A stretch of DNA of 64,000 nt from Agrococcus sp. SL85 (GCF_026625845.1 NZ_CP113066.1:1-64000); one strand, 5' to 3'; positions 17,942 to 28,139 are shown, counted from the stretch's first letter. Numbers and translations: made by a program. The notes: generated from the sequence alone by a model not told the origin.

Positions 17942-18588
17942 CGCGCCACCTTCCAGCGTCGTTCGAGCTGCGCCTGCAGCAGCGTGAGGAGCATGACGAG
18001 GGCGACGAAGATGATGGCGACCCAGAGCAGCACGTCCATCGGGTTCTCGCCGCGCTCCGACATGTAGGCGCGGATCGAGCCGAGGTTGAGCACCGAGAAA
18101 CCGGCAGCGACCGTCGTGTTCTTCAGGAGCGCGATGAACACGCTCATCATCGGCGGGATCACCGCGCGCATCGCCTGCGGCAGGATCACGAGCGACATGA
18201 CCTGGCCGAAGGGCAGGCCGATCGCGCGAGCGGCCTCCGCCTGGCCCACGGGCACGGTGTTGATGCCGGCGCGGAGGGTCTCCGCGACGTAGGTCGCGGT
18301 GTAGAGGCCGAGCGCCCAGATGGCGAGGCCCAGGAAGTCGACGTCGCCCTCGATGAGGACCGGGACGCCGAACGCGAAGAGGAAGAAGATGAGCGTGAGC
18401 GGGGTGTTGCGCACGAGGTTGACGTACACCGTGCCGACCGCCCGGGCGATCGGCACCGGCGAGACCCGCATGCCGCCGACGACGATGCCGAGCACGAGCG
18501 CGATGGCGCCGCCGCCGAAGAACAGCACGACCGTGCCCCAGAGCGCCTGGCCCCACAGGTCCAGGTGTCCGAAGAGCGCGTCCAGCAT
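17938..18588 (-). CDS. gluC: amino acid ABC transporter permease (GluC type)
   Basis: Membrane subunit of the same importer. 216 residues. It has about five hydrophobic helices and the EAA loop GQAEAARAIGLPFGQ, which contacts the ATPase. The region LVRNTPLTLIFFLF is typical of the glutamate/glutamine permease family. It is coupled to gluD by a four-base overlap. It is separated from gluB by a strong hairpin at 18621-18647, so the permeases may be expressed below the binding protein. Confidence 0.9.
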   Translation of the reverse strand: MLDALFGHLDLWGQALWGTVVLFFGGGAIALVLGIVVGGMRVSPVPIARAVGTVYVNLVRNTPLTLIFFLFAFGVPVLIEGDVDFLGLAIWALGLYTATYVAETLRAGINTVPVGQAEAARAIGLPFGQVMSLVILPQAMRAVIPPMMSVFIALLKNTTVAAGFSVLNLGSIRAYMSERGENPMDVLLWVAIIFVALVMLLTLLQAQLERRWKVAR

Positions 18589-18620
18589 GCGGCTCCCCCT
18601 CTCAGTCAGATGTCAGCGGT

Positions 18621-18647
18621 GGGGGCGGCGGCTGCGCCGCCGCCCCC
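18621..18647 (-). terminator. intercistronic hairpin between gluB and gluC
   Basis: A perfect 12-bp GC stem (GGGGGCGGCGGC with GCCGCCGCCCCC) and a 3-base loop, 8 bases after the gluB stop. Inside an operon such a structure usually causes partial termination or protects the upstream mRNA from 3' exonucleases. Either would favour the binding protein over the permeases. Confidence 0.65.
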
Positions 18648-18655
18648 GTCGCGGA

Positions 18656-19561
18656 TCAGTAGCGGTCGACCTCGGGCTGCTCGCCCTCGACGCCCGAGTC
18701 ACCCAGGTTGGCGTCGTAGATCGCCTGCCAGGTGTCGGGGTTGTCCTCGAACAGCGCGTTGATGTGCTCGCGGAGCGCGTCGTCGCCCAGCGTGAGGCCG
18801 ACGCCGTAGCGCTCCTCGCTGAACGGCTCGCCGACGACCTGGAGGTTGTCCGGGTCCTGCGCCGCGTAGCCGATGAGGATCGCCTCGTCGGTCGTCACGC
18901 CCTGCACGGTGCCCGCGAGGAGCGCCTCGACGCACTGCGAGTACGTGTCGAACTCCGTGGTCTCGATGTCGGGGTAGTTCTCGCGGATGTTCTGGATCGG
19001 CGTCGAGCCCGTCGCCGAGCAGACCGTCTGGCCGGCCATGTCGTCGATGCTCGCGATGTCCGAGTCGGCGGCGACGAGGAGGCCCTGGCCCGTCACGAAG
19101 TACGGACCGGCGAAGTCGATGAGCTCCTTGCGCGAGTCGGTGATCGAGTAGGTGCCCACGTAGTAGTCGATGTCGCCGTTCTGGATCGCCGTCTCGCGGT
19201 TGGCCGACGGGATCGACTGGAACGTGATCTGGTCCTCGGAGAAGCCGAGCGACGCCGCGATCCAGCGCGAGATGTCGACGTCGAAGCCGGTGCGCTCGCC
19301 CGTGACGGGGTCCAGGTAGCCCAGGTTCGGCTGGTCCTCCTTGACGCCGATCGTCACGCCGCCCGCCTCGGTCATCGCGTCGAACGTGGGCGAGCCCTCG
19401 AGCTGGACGTCGGTCGCGACCTCGAACAGGGCGCCGGTGTCGCCGCCGTCGGCGCCGTCGGTCGAGCCGGGGTCGCCGGGCGTGCCCTGGGCGCAGCCGA
19501 CCAGTGCCAGGGCGGCGATCGCGCCCATGGCGATGGCGCTGCCGCGTCGTGTGATGCGCAT
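18656..19561 (-). CDS. gluB: amino acid ABC transporter substrate-binding lipoprotein (GluB type)
   Basis: Captures the amino acid outside the membrane and delivers it to GluCD. 301 residues. An N-terminal lipoprotein signal ends in the lipobox LVGC (Cys23). A short G/D/S-rich linker leads into a two-lobed family 3 solute-binding domain (GVKEDQPNLGYLDPVTGERTG near 72-92). It is followed by an attenuator-like hairpin. It starts 28 bases after gluA. Confidence 0.92.
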   Translation of the reverse strand: MRITRRGSAIAMGAIAALALVGCAQGTPGDPGSTDGADGGDTGALFEVATDVQLEGSPTFDAMTEAGGVTIGVKEDQPNLGYLDPVTGERTGFDVDISRWIAASLGFSEDQITFQSIPSANRETAIQNGDIDYYVGTYSITDSRKELIDFAGPYFVTGQGLLVAADSDIASIDDMAGQTVCSATGSTPIQNIRENYPDIETTEFDTYSQCVEALLAGTVQGVTTDEAILIGYAAQDPDNLQVVGEPFSEERYGVGLTLGDDALREHINALFEDNPDTWQAIYDANLGDSGVEGEQPEVDRY

Positions 19562-19589
19562 GCTGTCTCCTTGGTTCCGTGCTTGGGAT

Positions 19590-20336
<747 letters not shown>

Positions 20337-20431
20337 CCAAGCACGACCTGTCTCGGAGCCATGACCGGTCGCGGCATTCGCAACGAAACGGTTACACGCG
20401 TGCGCGCGCCCGCGGGCGGAGGACGGCCGGC

Positions 20432-21241
20432 TCAGCGGCGCTGGGCGAAGGCGCTCTGGTAGAGGCAGACCGAGGCGGCCGTCGCGAGGTTCAGCGACTC
20501 CGCCTCCCCGTAGACCGGCAGGCGGACGGCGCGGTCGGCGAGCGCGAGGGTCGCGTCGTCGAGGCCGCGCGCCTCGTTGCCGAAGAGCCAGGCCGTCGGG
20601 CCCGCGAGGCCGCCGTCCCGGTCGAGGGCGACGAGGTCCTCCCCCGACACGTCGGCGGCCAGCACCGCGAGGCCCGCGCGGCGCACGGCCTCGATCGCGT
20701 CGGCGGTCTCGGCGCCGACCGCGACGTCGACGTGGAAGAGCGAGCCCGTCGTGGAGCGCACGACCTTGGGGCTGTAGGGGTCGACGGAGTTGGCGGTCAC
20801 GACGACCGCCGAGGCGCCGGCCGCGTCCGCGGCGCGCAGGATGGTGCCGAGGTTCCCGGGGTCGCGCACCTCGTGGAGGATCGCGACGAGCGGATGCGGG
20901 CGCGCCGCGGCCCGGGCGACGGCCTCCTCGAGCGCCACGGGACGCTGGCGGGCGATCGCCACGACGCCCTGCGGACGCACGGTGTCGGCGATCGCGGCGA
21001 GCGCGCGCTCGGAGACCTCGGTGAGCTGCGCGTGCTCGCCCGCGCGCTCGATGAGCTCGGGGTGGCGCTCGCGCGCCTGCTGGGTCCAGAAGACCTCGAC
21101 GAGCTGCGCGCCCTGCCAGCGCACCGCCTCGTCGAGGGCCGCGGGGCCCTCCAACAGGAACAGCCCGGTCTGCGACCGGGCTGCTCGCTGCTGGAGCCTC
21201 GCAGCCTCGCGCACCCTGGGTGCGCGGGGGCTGTCGAGCAC
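20432..21241 (-). CDS. SpoU/TrmH family RNA 2'-O-methyltransferase
   Basis: Probably a SAM-dependent rRNA or tRNA ribose methyltransferase. 269 residues with an N-terminal substrate-binding domain. The SPOUT core has motif 1 ([19 protein letters not shown] near 121-139), motif 2 ([10 protein letters not shown] near 220-229) and motif 3 ([16 protein letters not shown] near 243-258). The start is GTG, two bases after the rplT stop, so it is likely co-transcribed with infC-rpmI-rplT. This linkage is common in actinobacteria. The target nucleotide cannot be deduced. Confidence 0.9.
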   Translation of the reverse strand: MLDSPRAPRVREAARLQQRAARSQTGLFLLEGPAALDEAVRWQGAQLVEVFWTQQARERHPELIERAGEHAQLTEVSERALAAIADTVRPQGVVAIARQRPVALEEAVARAAARPHPLVAILHEVRDPGNLGTILRAADAAGASAVVVTANSVDPYSPKVVRSTTGSLFHVDVAVGAETADAIEAVRRAGLAVLAADVSGEDLVALDRDGGLAGPTAWLFGNEARGLDDATLALADRAVRLPVYGEAESLNLATAASVCLYQSAFAQRR

Positions 21242-21243
21242 GC

Positions 21244-21624
21244 TCAGGCCTTGGCGGCCGAGGTGTCGGCGGGGAGGGCGGCCTTCGCGGCCTCGACGAG
21301 CGTCGCGAAGGTGGCGGGCTCGTGCACGGCGAGCTCGGCCAGCATGCGGCGGTCGACCTCGATGCCCGCGAGGCCGAGGCCCTGGATGAGGCGGTTGTAC
21401 GTCAGGCCGTTCTGGCGGGCAGCGGCGTTGATGCGCTGGATCCAGAGGCGGCGGAACTCGCCCTTCTTCGCCTTGCGGTCGCGGAAGGCGTAGACGCGCG
21501 AGTGGAGGATCTGCTCCTTGGCCTTGCGGTACAGGCGCGACCGCTGGCCGCGGTAGCCCTCCGCCTGCTCGAGGATGACGCGGCGCTTCTTGGCGGCGTT
21601 GACCGCGCGCTTGACACGTGCCAT
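21244..21624 (-). CDS. rplT: 50S ribosomal protein L20
   Basis: Early-assembly protein of the large subunit. 126 residues with a basic N-terminus ([15 protein letters not shown]) and the typical [16 protein letters not shown] helix. It carries a short A/K-rich C-terminal tail beyond the usual 118-120 residues. Third gene of infC-rpmI-rplT. In several bacteria L20 represses this operon by binding its mRNA. I saw no clear leader mimic here. Confidence 0.98.
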   Translation of the reverse strand: MARVKRAVNAAKKRRVILEQAEGYRGQRSRLYRKAKEQILHSRVYAFRDRKAKKGEFRRLWIQRINAAARQNGLTYNRLIQGLGLAGIEVDRRMLAELAVHEPATFATLVEAAKAALPADTSAAKA

Positions 21625-21658
21625 GGTTCTTGACTCTCTTCTTGGTTCCGGGGCCGCG

Positions 21659-21853
21659 TCAGCGGCCGAGCAGCTTCTTGATGACCTTGGCGTCGGCCGG
21701 AGCCAGCACCTTGTCGCGGTTGAGGCGGCGCGTCTGGACCGACGACTTGACCTCGAGGTTGTGGCGCATGCCGGCCTGCTGCTTGCGGATCTTGCCGCTG
21801 CCGGTCACCTTGAAGCGCTTCTTCGCACCGGAGTGCGTCTTCTGCTTGGGCAT
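21659..21853 (-). CDS. rpmI: 50S ribosomal protein L35
   Basis: Small basic ribosomal protein. 64 residues, the standard length. It begins [20 protein letters not shown], a very characteristic start. It lies between infC (28 bases upstream) and rplT (34 bases downstream). Confidence 0.98.
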   Translation of the reverse strand: MPKQKTHSGAKKRFKVTGSGKIRKQQAGMRHNLEVKSSVQTRRLNRDKVLAPADAKVIKKLLGR

Positions 21854-21881
21854 TCTTCTCTCCTTGTACTGGCAGCCGCGG

Positions 21882-22976
21882 CTAGGCCGACGGCGTCGCC
21901 TTCGGGCTCGCGGGCTTGGGCGAGCCGGTCTTGGGCGCAGCGGGCTTGCCGGGCACGGCAGGCTTCGCGGCGGGCTTGGGCGCTGCGCCGGGCGTCGCGG
22001 CCGGCTTCGCCGCTGCGGGCGAGGCGGGGGCCGCGGACGTCGACGCGGGGCGCGGGGCACCGGCCGGGCGGGGGGCGCCGGCGGGCGTGGGCCGCACCGA
22101 GCGTGCCTGCGGACGATCGCCCTGCGGCCGGTCCGAGCGCTCCGAGCGGTCAGGACGGTCGCCGCGGTCCGGGCGGTCGCCGCGGTCGGGACGGTCGCCG
22201 CGGTCGGGACGGTCGCCGCGGCCGCGCGAGGGACGGTCGATGCGCTCGCCGCGCTCGAAGCGGTCGGGGCGCTCGCTGCGCACCGGGCGCTCGCTGCGCA
22301 CGAACTCGCCGATGGTCGCGGCGCCGGGGATCGCCTCGCGCGCGGGGCGCGCCGCCTCGACCTCGGCCTGGTGCGCGGCCTGGCGCTCGGCCTCGAGCCG
22401 ACGCTTCTCCTGGTCGGCCTTGCGCTGCTCCTGGCGGGAGGTGTTGAGCTCAGCCTTCGCGTCCGACTTCGAGCGGATCGGGCCGATGATCATCGTCATG
22501 TTGCGGCCATCGATCGTCGGCGACGACTCGACCTGCCCGAACTCGCGGATCTCCTCGGCGAAGCGCTGCAGGAGGCGCACGCCCATCTCCGGACGCGACT
22601 GCTCGCGGCCGCGGAAGAGGATCATCGCCTTCACCTTGTCGCCGGCCTTCAGGAAGCCCTCCGCACGCTTGCGCTTCGTCTCGTAGTCGTGCTCGTCGAT
22701 CTTCAGGCGGAACCGGACCTCCTTGAGGATGGTGTTCGCCTGGTTGCGACGGGCCTCCTTGGCCTTCTGCGCCTGCTCGTACTTGAACTTGCCGAAGTCC
22801 ATGATCTTGACCACGGGCGGACGCGAGTTGGGCGCCACCTCGACGAGGTCGAGGTCCGCCTCTCGGGCAAGACGAAGGGCATCCTCGACCCGGACGACGC
22901 CGACCTGCTCGCCACCGGGGCCGACCAGACGGACTTCTGGGACGCGGATGCGCTCGTTGATGCGGGGATCGCTGAT
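21882..22976 (-). CDS. infC: translation initiation factor IF-3 with long C-terminal extension and ATC start
   Basis: IF-3 prevents premature 50S joining and proofreads start codons on the 30S subunit. The conserved protein begins [20 protein letters not shown]. No ATG, GTG or TTG lies in frame nearby. The ATC at 22974-22976 has AAGGAG six bases upstream, so I take it as a non-canonical start, as known for infC where it enables autoregulation. The two-domain IF-3 core ends near residue 177. About 185 further residues follow: an E/R-rich helix, four copies of RGDRPD (18-bp DNA repeats at 22153-22224), then an A/P/K-rich tail. Usual IF-3 length is 180-200; this is 364. First gene of infC-rpmI-rplT. 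Confidence 0.93.
   Translation of the reverse strand: MSDPRINERIRVPEVRLVGPGGEQVGVVRVEDALRLAREADLDLVEVAPNSRPPVVKIMDFGKFKYEQAQKAKEARRNQANTILKEVRFRLKIDEHDYETKRKRAEGFLKAGDKVKAMILFRGREQSRPEMGVRLLQRFAEEIREFGQVESSPTIDGRNMTMIIGPIRSKSDAKAELNTSRQEQRKADQEKRRLEAERQAAHQAEVEAARPAREAIPGAATIGEFVRSERPVRSERPDRFERGERIDRPSRGRGDRPDRGDRPDRGDRPDRGDRPDRSERSDRPQGDRPQARSVRPTPAGAPRPAGAPRPASTSAAPASPAAAKPAATPGAAPKPAAKPAVPGKPAAPKTGSPKPASPKATPSA
22153..22224 (-). repeat. 18-bp tandem repeats inside infC
   Basis: Four consecutive 18-bp units (GGACGGTCGCCGCGGTCG with small changes) that translate as RGDRPD repeats in the disordered tail of IF-3. Because the unit is a multiple of three, copy number can change without breaking the frame. 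Confidence 0.85.
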
Positions 22977-23201
22977 CGCGGGCTCCTTCTCGTTGCTTCG
23001 TGTGCGGGATGCACGGCGAACGGGGAGCCTCGCGCGGGACCTGCCTGCGCATGCTCAGCACCCTCGGACGACGTGCGCCCTGGTGCTGCTGACCCGATAG
23101 CCTGGTGCGGCTGCGGGTGGGATCGCTCCACTTTCACCTCCGGGCTGACGCCCGAAACCTGCAGAAGCCTAGCAGAGACCACTCCTCGGAGGAAGAGCGC
23201 G

Positions 23202-23567
23202 ATGACCGACACGATGCCGCACGAGCACCACGACGACGCGATGCCGCAGGCGCGGGACATCGCGGAGGTGCCCGCCGTCGAGCTCATCAACACCGTCGCC
23301 ATCCACCTCCTGAGCGCCGCCGCGGTGAAGCTCGGCCTCGGCGACGGCCCGCAGGCGCAGGAGGAGCTCGACCTCGACGAGGCGCGCAAGCTCATCAACG
23401 CCCTCGCGGGCCTCGTGACGGCCGCGGCCCCCGAGGTCGGCAGCATCCACGCCGCGCCGCTGCGCGACGGCCTGCGCTCGGTGCAGCTCGCCTTCCGCGA
23501 GGCGAGCGCGATCCCCGACGCCCCGGGCAAGGGCCCGGGCGAGAAGTTCACCGGCCCCGTCACCTGA
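23202..23567 (+). CDS. DUF1844 family protein
   Basis: 121 residues with an acidic, His-rich N-terminus. The conserved helix around [21 protein letters not shown] (about 27-47) and the [12 protein letters not shown] helix (near 64-75) define DUF1844, whose function is unknown. It is divergent from infC, as in many actinobacteria. The ATG has a good GGAGGA ribosome site. It converges on sseB, with a small hairpin between them. Confidence 0.88.
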   Translation: MTDTMPHEHHDDAMPQARDIAEVPAVELINTVAIHLLSAAAVKLGLGDGPQAQEELDLDEARKLINALAGLVTAAAPEVGSIHAAPLRDGLRSVQLAFREASAIPDAPGKGPGEKFTGPVT

Positions 23568-23603
23568 CGCGGGCCGGAGCGATCGCCCCTGCCCGCTCCC
23601 CCT

Positions 23604-23620
23604 GCCTGGCGCGCCCAGGC
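23604..23620. terminator. hairpin between converging DUF1844 gene and sseB
   Basis: A 6-bp stem GCCTGG/CCAGGC with a 5-base loop in the 62-base gap between the two stops. Symmetric, so it could serve both directions. Modest stability. Confidence 0.4.
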
Positions 23621-23629
23621 CCGGTCGGC

Positions 23630-24451
23630 TCAGGCGCGTCGGTCGGCGCGCGTGACCGCAACGACGGCGGGCGCGGCGAGCGGCAGCTGGGCGGGTCCGC
23701 CGTCCCACCGATGCAGCCGCACGGCGAGGCTCGCGACGCGCTCGCGCAGCAGCGCGGCCTCCCCCAGCGCGGCAGCGGCGCGCTGCACCTGCTCGGCGGC
23801 GTCCGGCGCGTCGTCGACGAGCGCGTGCGCCTCGAGCTCGGCACCCGCGAGACGGCTCGCGGGGTCGCCCGGTGCGAGCACGACCCCCTGCACGGCGGGC
23901 GCGGCGAAGAGCGCGTCGAGCACGGTCGCCTGCACCTCGGCGTCCTGCAGCGGCGAGGACCAGGGCCCGCCGACCAGCAGCGCCTCGAGCATGGGGCGCG
24001 TCAGCACGAACTCCGTCTCGGCGCCCGGGTCGACGACGACGCGGCCCGGCCCGTCGAGCGCGGCCGCGGCAGCCCGGTCGACGCCCGTCGGCACGGGGCG
24101 GGCGCGCGCGTCCCACGCCTGCATGGCCCCCACGCTCGAGAACATCGGCAGGATCGGGGCGCCGTCGGGGCCGCCGACCGTGACGATCGAGAGCTCCTGC
24201 GTCTTGTCGACGGTGCGCCCGCGCTCGTCGACACCCGTCTCTCCCGCGGCCGCGAGCAGCGGCACGAGGAGCCGCTGGCCCCGCAGCGCGTCGACCGCCG
24301 CGTCCTGCGCGGCGTCGCCCGAGCGCAGCGCTGCGACCGCGGCCTCCCAGCCCTCGGGCGCCGAGCCGTCGTCGCCCGCGAAGGCCGTGTCGTGATGCTG
24401 GAAGGAGCGGCCCTCCCAGGGCCGTCCCGCCGAGTCGGCGCCGCGGCTCAC
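23630..24451 (-). CDS. sseB: SseB family protein
   Basis: 273 residues matching the actinobacterial SseB-like family found next to priA. The core includes VPLLAAAGETGVDERGRTVD near 63-82 and the region ILPMFSSVGAMQAWD near 100-114. The family name derives from an enhancing protein of serine sensitivity, but the molecular role is not established. It starts 10 bases after priA and is probably the last gene of the his transcript. Confidence 0.85.
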   Translation of the reverse strand: MSRGADSAGRPWEGRSFQHHDTAFAGDDGSAPEGWEAAVAALRSGDAAQDAAVDALRGQRLLVPLLAAAGETGVDERGRTVDKTQELSIVTVGGPDGAPILPMFSSVGAMQAWDARARPVPTGVDRAAAAALDGPGRVVVDPGAETEFVLTRPMLEALLVGGPWSSPLQDAEVQATVLDALFAAPAVQGVVLAPGDPASRLAGAELEAHALVDDAPDAAEQVQRAAAALGEAALLRERVASLAVRLHRWDGGPAQLPLAAPAVVAVTRADRRA

Positions 24452-24461
24452 GACGACGAGG

Positions 24462-25211
24462 TCAGTCGCCCGCGACGTCGAGCGCCGCGGCGAGCGTGAA
24501 CGCGCCCGCGTACAGCGCCTTGCCGACGATGACGCCCTCGATGCCCGCGGGCACGAGCTCGCGGAGCGCCGCGATGTCGTCGAGCGTCGAGACGCCGCCC
24601 GAGGCCACCACGGGCTTCTCGGTGCGCTCGGCCACCTGGCGCAGCAGCTCGATGTTCGGGCCCTGCAGCGTGCCGTCCTTCGTGACGTCGGTGACGACGT
24701 AGCGCGAGCAGCCGGCTGCCTCGAGGCGGTCGAGGACGTCCCACAGGTCGCCGCCGTCCTGCGTCCAGCCGCGCGCCGCGAGCGTCGTGCCGCGCACGTC
24801 GAGCCCGACCGCGATCTGGTCGCCGTACTCCGCGATGACCGACGCCGTCCACTCGGGGTTCTCGAGGGCAGCGGTGCCGAGGTTGATGCGCTTCACACCC
24901 GTGGCGAGGGCCGACTCGAGCGACGCCTCGTCGCGGATGCCGCCCGAGAGCTCGACGTGCACGCGGCCCTTCACGGCCTTGATGACCTTCTTGATGACGG
25001 CGCGGTTGTCGCCCCGGCCGAAGGCGGCGTCGAGGTCGACGAGGTGCAGCCACTCGGCGCCCTGGCGCACCCAGTCCTCAGCGGCCTCGACGGGGCTGCC
25101 GAACGAGGTCTCGGTGCCTGCCTTGCCCTGCGTGAGCCGCACGGCCTTGCCGCCCGCGACGTCGACGGCGGGCAGCAGCTGGAGCTTGGGTGACTGGTTG
25201 AAGTCGGTCAT
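24462..25211 (-). CDS. priA: phosphoribosyl isomerase A (HisA/TrpF bifunctional)
   Basis: A (beta-alpha)8 barrel that isomerises ProFAR in histidine synthesis. In actinobacteria it also isomerises PRA in tryptophan synthesis. 249 residues. The catalytic aspartates are Asp17 (PAVDVAGG) and Asp175 ([10 protein letters not shown]). Phosphate-binding glycines lie in ELSGGIR and ASGGVS. The call as PriA rather than plain HisA rests on phylum and sequence style. It would follow if the genome lacks trpF. 51 bases after hisH. Confidence 0.93.
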   Translation of the reverse strand: MTDFNQSPKLQLLPAVDVAGGKAVRLTQGKAGTETSFGSPVEAAEDWVRQGAEWLHLVDLDAAFGRGDNRAVIKKVIKAVKGRVHVELSGGIRDEASLESALATGVKRINLGTAALENPEWTASVIAEYGDQIAVGLDVRGTTLAARGWTQDGGDLWDVLDRLEAAGCSRYVVTDVTKDGTLQGPNIELLRQVAERTEKPVVASGGVSTLDDIAALRELVPAGIEGVIVGKALYAGAFTLAAALDVAGD

Positions 25212-25262
25212 GGGGTGTTGGAGCCTTCCGGGGACGAGCCGTAGCGATGCTACTGCCGTCGG

Positions 25263-25901
25263 TCAGAGCGAGCGAACCCAGTTGCCGAGCAGGCGGATCC
25301 CCGCCTCGCCCGACTTCTCGGGGTGGAACTGCGTGGCCGAGAGCGGGCCGTTCTCGACGGCGGCGATGAACCGCTCGCCGTGGTGGGCCCACGTGACCTG
25401 CGGCTGCCGGATCCGCGGGTGCGGATCGATGAGCCACTCGGTCGCGGCGTAGGAGTGCACGAAGTAGAAGCGCTCGTCGCGCACGCCCTCGAAGAGCATC
25501 GAGCCCTCCGGCGCCTCGACCTCGGCCCAGCCCATGTGCGGCAGGATCGGCGCCTCGAGCCGCCGCACCACGCCCGGCCACTCGTCGAGGCCGACGACCT
25601 CGCCGCCGCCCTCCTCGCCCGTGGCGAAGAGCGCCTGCATGCCGACGCAGATGCCGAGGACGGGCCTGCCGCCCGCGAGGCGGCGTCCGATGAGCTCGCC
25701 GCCGTGGATGGCCTGGATGCCGGCCATGACGGCCGCCATCGAGCCGACCCCGGGCACGACGAGGCCGTCGGACTCGAGCACCTCGCGGCGGTCGACCGTG
25801 AGCGTCACGTCGGCCCCGGCCAGCTCGAGCGCCTTCGCGGCCGAGTGGACGTTGCCGAAGCCGTGGTCGAGCAGCGCGACGCGGGGGCGGGACGCCGTCA
25901 C
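25263..25901 (-). CDS. hisH: imidazole glycerol phosphate synthase glutaminase subunit
   Basis: Releases ammonia from glutamine for HisF. 212 residues, class I amidotransferase. The catalytic triad is Cys85 (LGICVGMQ), His193 and Glu195 (QFHPEKSG). The ATG overlaps the hisB TGA by four bases, indicating coupling. hisF, its partner, is not in the window. Confidence 0.96.
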   Translation of the reverse strand: MTASRPRVALLDHGFGNVHSAAKALELAGADVTLTVDRREVLESDGLVVPGVGSMAAVMAGIQAIHGGELIGRRLAGGRPVLGICVGMQALFATGEEGGGEVVGLDEWPGVVRRLEAPILPHMGWAEVEAPEGSMLFEGVRDERFYFVHSYAATEWLIDPHPRIRQPQVTWAHHGERFIAAVENGPLSATQFHPEKSGEAGIRLLGNWVRSL

Positions 25902-26497
25902 AGCGCTCCCTTGGTGGAGGGCACGCCGCGCACGCGCGAGTCGGGCTCGACGGCCGCGCGCATCGCGCGCGCGAGCGCCTTGAACTCGGCCTCGGCGATG
26001 TGGTGCGGGTCGCGGCCCGCGAGCACCTCGAGGTGCAGCGTGATGCGGGCGTTGAGCGCGATCGCCTCGAGCACGTGCCGCACGAGCGAGCCCGTGAAGT
26101 GGCCGCCGATGCGGTGCAGCTCGAAGCCCGCGGGCTCGCCGGAGTGCACGAGGAAGGGCCGGCCGGAGAGGTCGACGACGGCGCGCGCGAGGGCCTCGTC
26201 GAGGGGCACGGTCGCGTCGCCGTAGCGGCGCACGCCCGCCTTGTCGCCGAGCGCGTCGGCGAGCGCGAGGCCGAGCGCGATCGCGGTGTCCTCGACCGTG
26301 TGGTGGGCGTCGATGTCGGTGTCGCCGGAGGCCTCGATCGTCAGGTCGATGAGCGAGTGCTTGGCGAAGGCCGTGAGCATGTGGTCGTAGAACGGCACCG
26401 TCGTCGAGATCGACGAGGCGCCCGTGCCGTCGAGGTCGAGCGAGAGGCGGATGCTCGACTCGCTCGTCGTGCGCTCGATGGATGCGGTGCGGGCCAT
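25898..26497 (-). CDS. hisB: imidazoleglycerol-phosphate dehydratase
   Basis: Dehydrates IGP to imidazole acetol phosphate. 199 residues, the monofunctional form. The manganese-binding motifs are [12 protein letters not shown] near 65-76 and the second [14 protein letters not shown] copy near 164-177. It follows hisC by 9 bases and overlaps hisH, so hisC-B-H-priA is one operon. Confidence 0.96.
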   Translation of the reverse strand: MARTASIERTTSESSIRLSLDLDGTGASSISTTVPFYDHMLTAFAKHSLIDLTIEASGDTDIDAHHTVEDTAIALGLALADALGDKAGVRRYGDATVPLDEALARAVVDLSGRPFLVHSGEPAGFELHRIGGHFTGSLVRHVLEAIALNARITLHLEVLAGRDPHHIAEAEFKALARAMRAAVEPDSRVRGVPSTKGAL

Positions 26498-26506
26498 GGC
26501 TCGATC

Positions 26507-27601
26507 CTATTCGGCGGCGGATCCCGCGCCGGACAGCGCCGCCATCGCCTCGAGCAGCGCCGTGGTCTCAGCCTCGGTGCCGGCGGTGATGCGCAGCGTG
26601 CCCGGCAGACCCACGTCCCGCACGAGGATGCCGCGCGCGAGGAGCGCCTCGAAGGTGGCGCGCGGATCGTCGACGCCGCCGACGAGCACGAAGTTCGCGT
26701 CGGAGGGGTGCGGCGCGTAGCCGAGCGCCGAGAGCTCGTCGACGATGCGGTCGCGCTGGACGCGCAGCGCGTCGACGCGCGAGAGCATCTCGTCGCTGTG
26801 GCGGAGCGCCGCGACGGCGGCGGCCTGCGTGATGGCAGAGAGGTGGTACGGCAGGCGCACGAGGCGCAGCGCGTCGACGACCGCCGGGTGCGCGGCGAGG
26901 TAGCCCACGCGGATGCCCGCGAACGCGAAGGCCTTGCTCATCGTGCGCGAGACGAGCAGGCGCGGCGAGCGCTCGAGCAGCGAGAGCGCCGTCTGCGAGC
27001 GGTCGTGCGCGAACTCGGCATAGGCCTCGTCGACGAGCACGATGCCGCGCGCGGCCTCGAGCGCCGCCTCGACCACGTCGAGGCCGATGGCCGTGCCCGT
27101 GGGGTTGTTGGGGGCGCAGAGGAACACGACGTCGGGGTCGTGCTCCTCGATCGCCGACCGGACGCCCGCGGGCGTCAGCGCGAAGCCCTCCTCGCGGGGC
27201 ACGCCGACGTAGGCCATGCCGACGCCGCGCGCGAGGAGCGGGTACATGGAGTACGTGGGCGTGAACGAGAGCAGCGTGCGGCCGGGTCCGCCGAAGGCCT
27301 GCAGCACGTGCTGCAGCACCTCGTTCGACCCGTTGCCGGCCCAGATCTGCTCCGGAACGACGCCGTGGCCGAGGTAGCGGGCGAAGGCGGCGCGGAGCTC
27401 GTCGAACTCCCGGTCCGGGTAGCGGTTCGCCTCGGGCAGGGCCCTCGCGATCTCCTGCACGATGTCGAGGGCGACGCCCTCGGGCACGCGGTAGGCGTTC
27501 TCGTTGACGTTGAGCCGCACGGGCACCTCCAGCTGCGGCGCGCCGTACGGCGTCAGCCCGCGGAGGTCGTCACGGATCGGGAGGTCGTCGAGGCTCGTCA
27601 C
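26507..27601 (-). CDS. hisC: histidinol-phosphate aminotransferase
   Basis: PLP enzyme converting imidazole acetol phosphate and glutamate to histidinol phosphate. 364 residues, fold type I. The PLP lysine is Lys223 (SRTMSKAFAF). APNNPTG (163-169) and DEAYAEF (191-197) are typical. First gene of the local his operon. hisD, which often precedes it, is absent; instead a terminator and the LysM gene lie upstream. Confidence 0.95.
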   Translation of the reverse strand: MTSLDDLPIRDDLRGLTPYGAPQLEVPVRLNVNENAYRVPEGVALDIVQEIARALPEANRYPDREFDELRAAFARYLGHGVVPEQIWAGNGSNEVLQHVLQAFGGPGRTLLSFTPTYSMYPLLARGVGMAYVGVPREEGFALTPAGVRSAIEEHDPDVVFLCAPNNPTGTAIGLDVVEAALEAARGIVLVDEAYAEFAHDRSQTALSLLERSPRLLVSRTMSKAFAFAGIRVGYLAAHPAVVDALRLVRLPYHLSAITQAAAVAALRHSDEMLSRVDALRVQRDRIVDELSALGYAPHPSDANFVLVGGVDDPRATFEALLARGILVRDVGLPGTLRITAGTEAETTALLEAMAALSGAGSAAE

Positions 27602-27627
27602 CAGACCAGCCTAGGACGGCGTGCGCA

Positions 27628-27648
27628 CCCGGGCCGCGCAGGCCCGGG
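27628..27648 (-). terminator. terminator after the LysM gene
   Basis: A perfect 8-bp stem CCCGGGCC/GGCCCGGG with a 5-base loop, 8 bases after the LysM stop and 27 bases before hisC. It separates the LysM gene from the his operon. Confidence 0.75.
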
Positions 27649-27655
27649 CAGCGGC

Positions 27656-28006
27656 TCAGGAGGCGTACTCGGCGGGGATGGCGAGGCGGTCGCCCGGCTG
27701 GATCGCGCCGGCGATGCCGTTCAGCAGCTCGATCTCGGCGACGACCTCGCGCGGGTCGGCGTCGGGCGCGACCGAGAGCGCGATCTGCCACAGCGACTGG
27801 CCGGGCAGCACCGTGACCTCCTGGAAGGCCTGGGTCTCGGTGGAGCTCGAGGCGACCGCGCCGGAGACGGCCTGGCCGACGATGCCCGCGCCGCCGAGGG
27901 CGCCGAGGGCGAGGACGGGGGCTGCGACCAGCAGGGCGAGCGCGCGGCGGCCGCGCGCGGTGATGCGCAGACGGGGGCTCGGGGTGATCGCGGTGATGGT
28001 GGTCAT
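27656..28006 (-). CDS. LysM-domain membrane protein, putative SOS cell-division inhibitor
   Basis: 116 residues: a basic N-terminus, one hydrophobic segment (about 21-47) and a C-terminal LysM domain ([18 protein letters not shown] near 64-81). Divergent from lexA with SOS-like boxes in the shared gap. Known: small LysM proteins divergent from lexA are SOS-induced division inhibitors or wall hydrolases (YneA in Bacillus, ChiZ in mycobacteria, DivS in corynebacteria). Inference: this gene plays that role. It has no hydrolase domain. The start is set at the ATG with the box 58 bases upstream. nrdR, often next to such genes, is absent. Confidence 0.78.
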   Translation of the reverse strand: MTTITAITPSPRLRITARGRRALALLVAAPVLALGALGGAGIVGQAVSGAVASSSTETQAFQEVTVLPGQSLWQIALSVAPDADPREVVAEIELLNGIAGAIQPGDRLAIPAEYAS

Positions 28007-28063
28007 CGCCTGCTCCTCTCGGTCTGGGGTCCGCAGGCGGTGCTCGGCCGGGAGCGCCGCCTG

Positions 28064-28090
28064 CGAACCTCTGTTTCGAATGTATCTTCG
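28064..28090. promoter_or_regulatory. two overlapping SOS-box-like LexA sites
   Basis: CGAACCTCTGTTTCG (28064-28078) matches the actinobacterial SOS pattern CGAAC-N4-GTTYG closely. CGAATGTATCTTCG (28077-28090) is a second, imperfect copy that resembles the recA site. They lie 58-84 bases upstream of the LysM gene and about 170-190 bases upstream of lexA, so they fit control of the LysM gene best. Confidence 0.65.
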
Positions 28091-28139
28091 ATCTGAGCGA
28101 TGCGTCAAGCCCTGTCGCGGAGGAATGCCGCGACACGGT

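Noticed and set aside
20337..20431. A defined promoter for gluA
   Set aside because: TTGCGA- and TAACCG-like hexamers exist, but none pair with acceptable spacing and quality.
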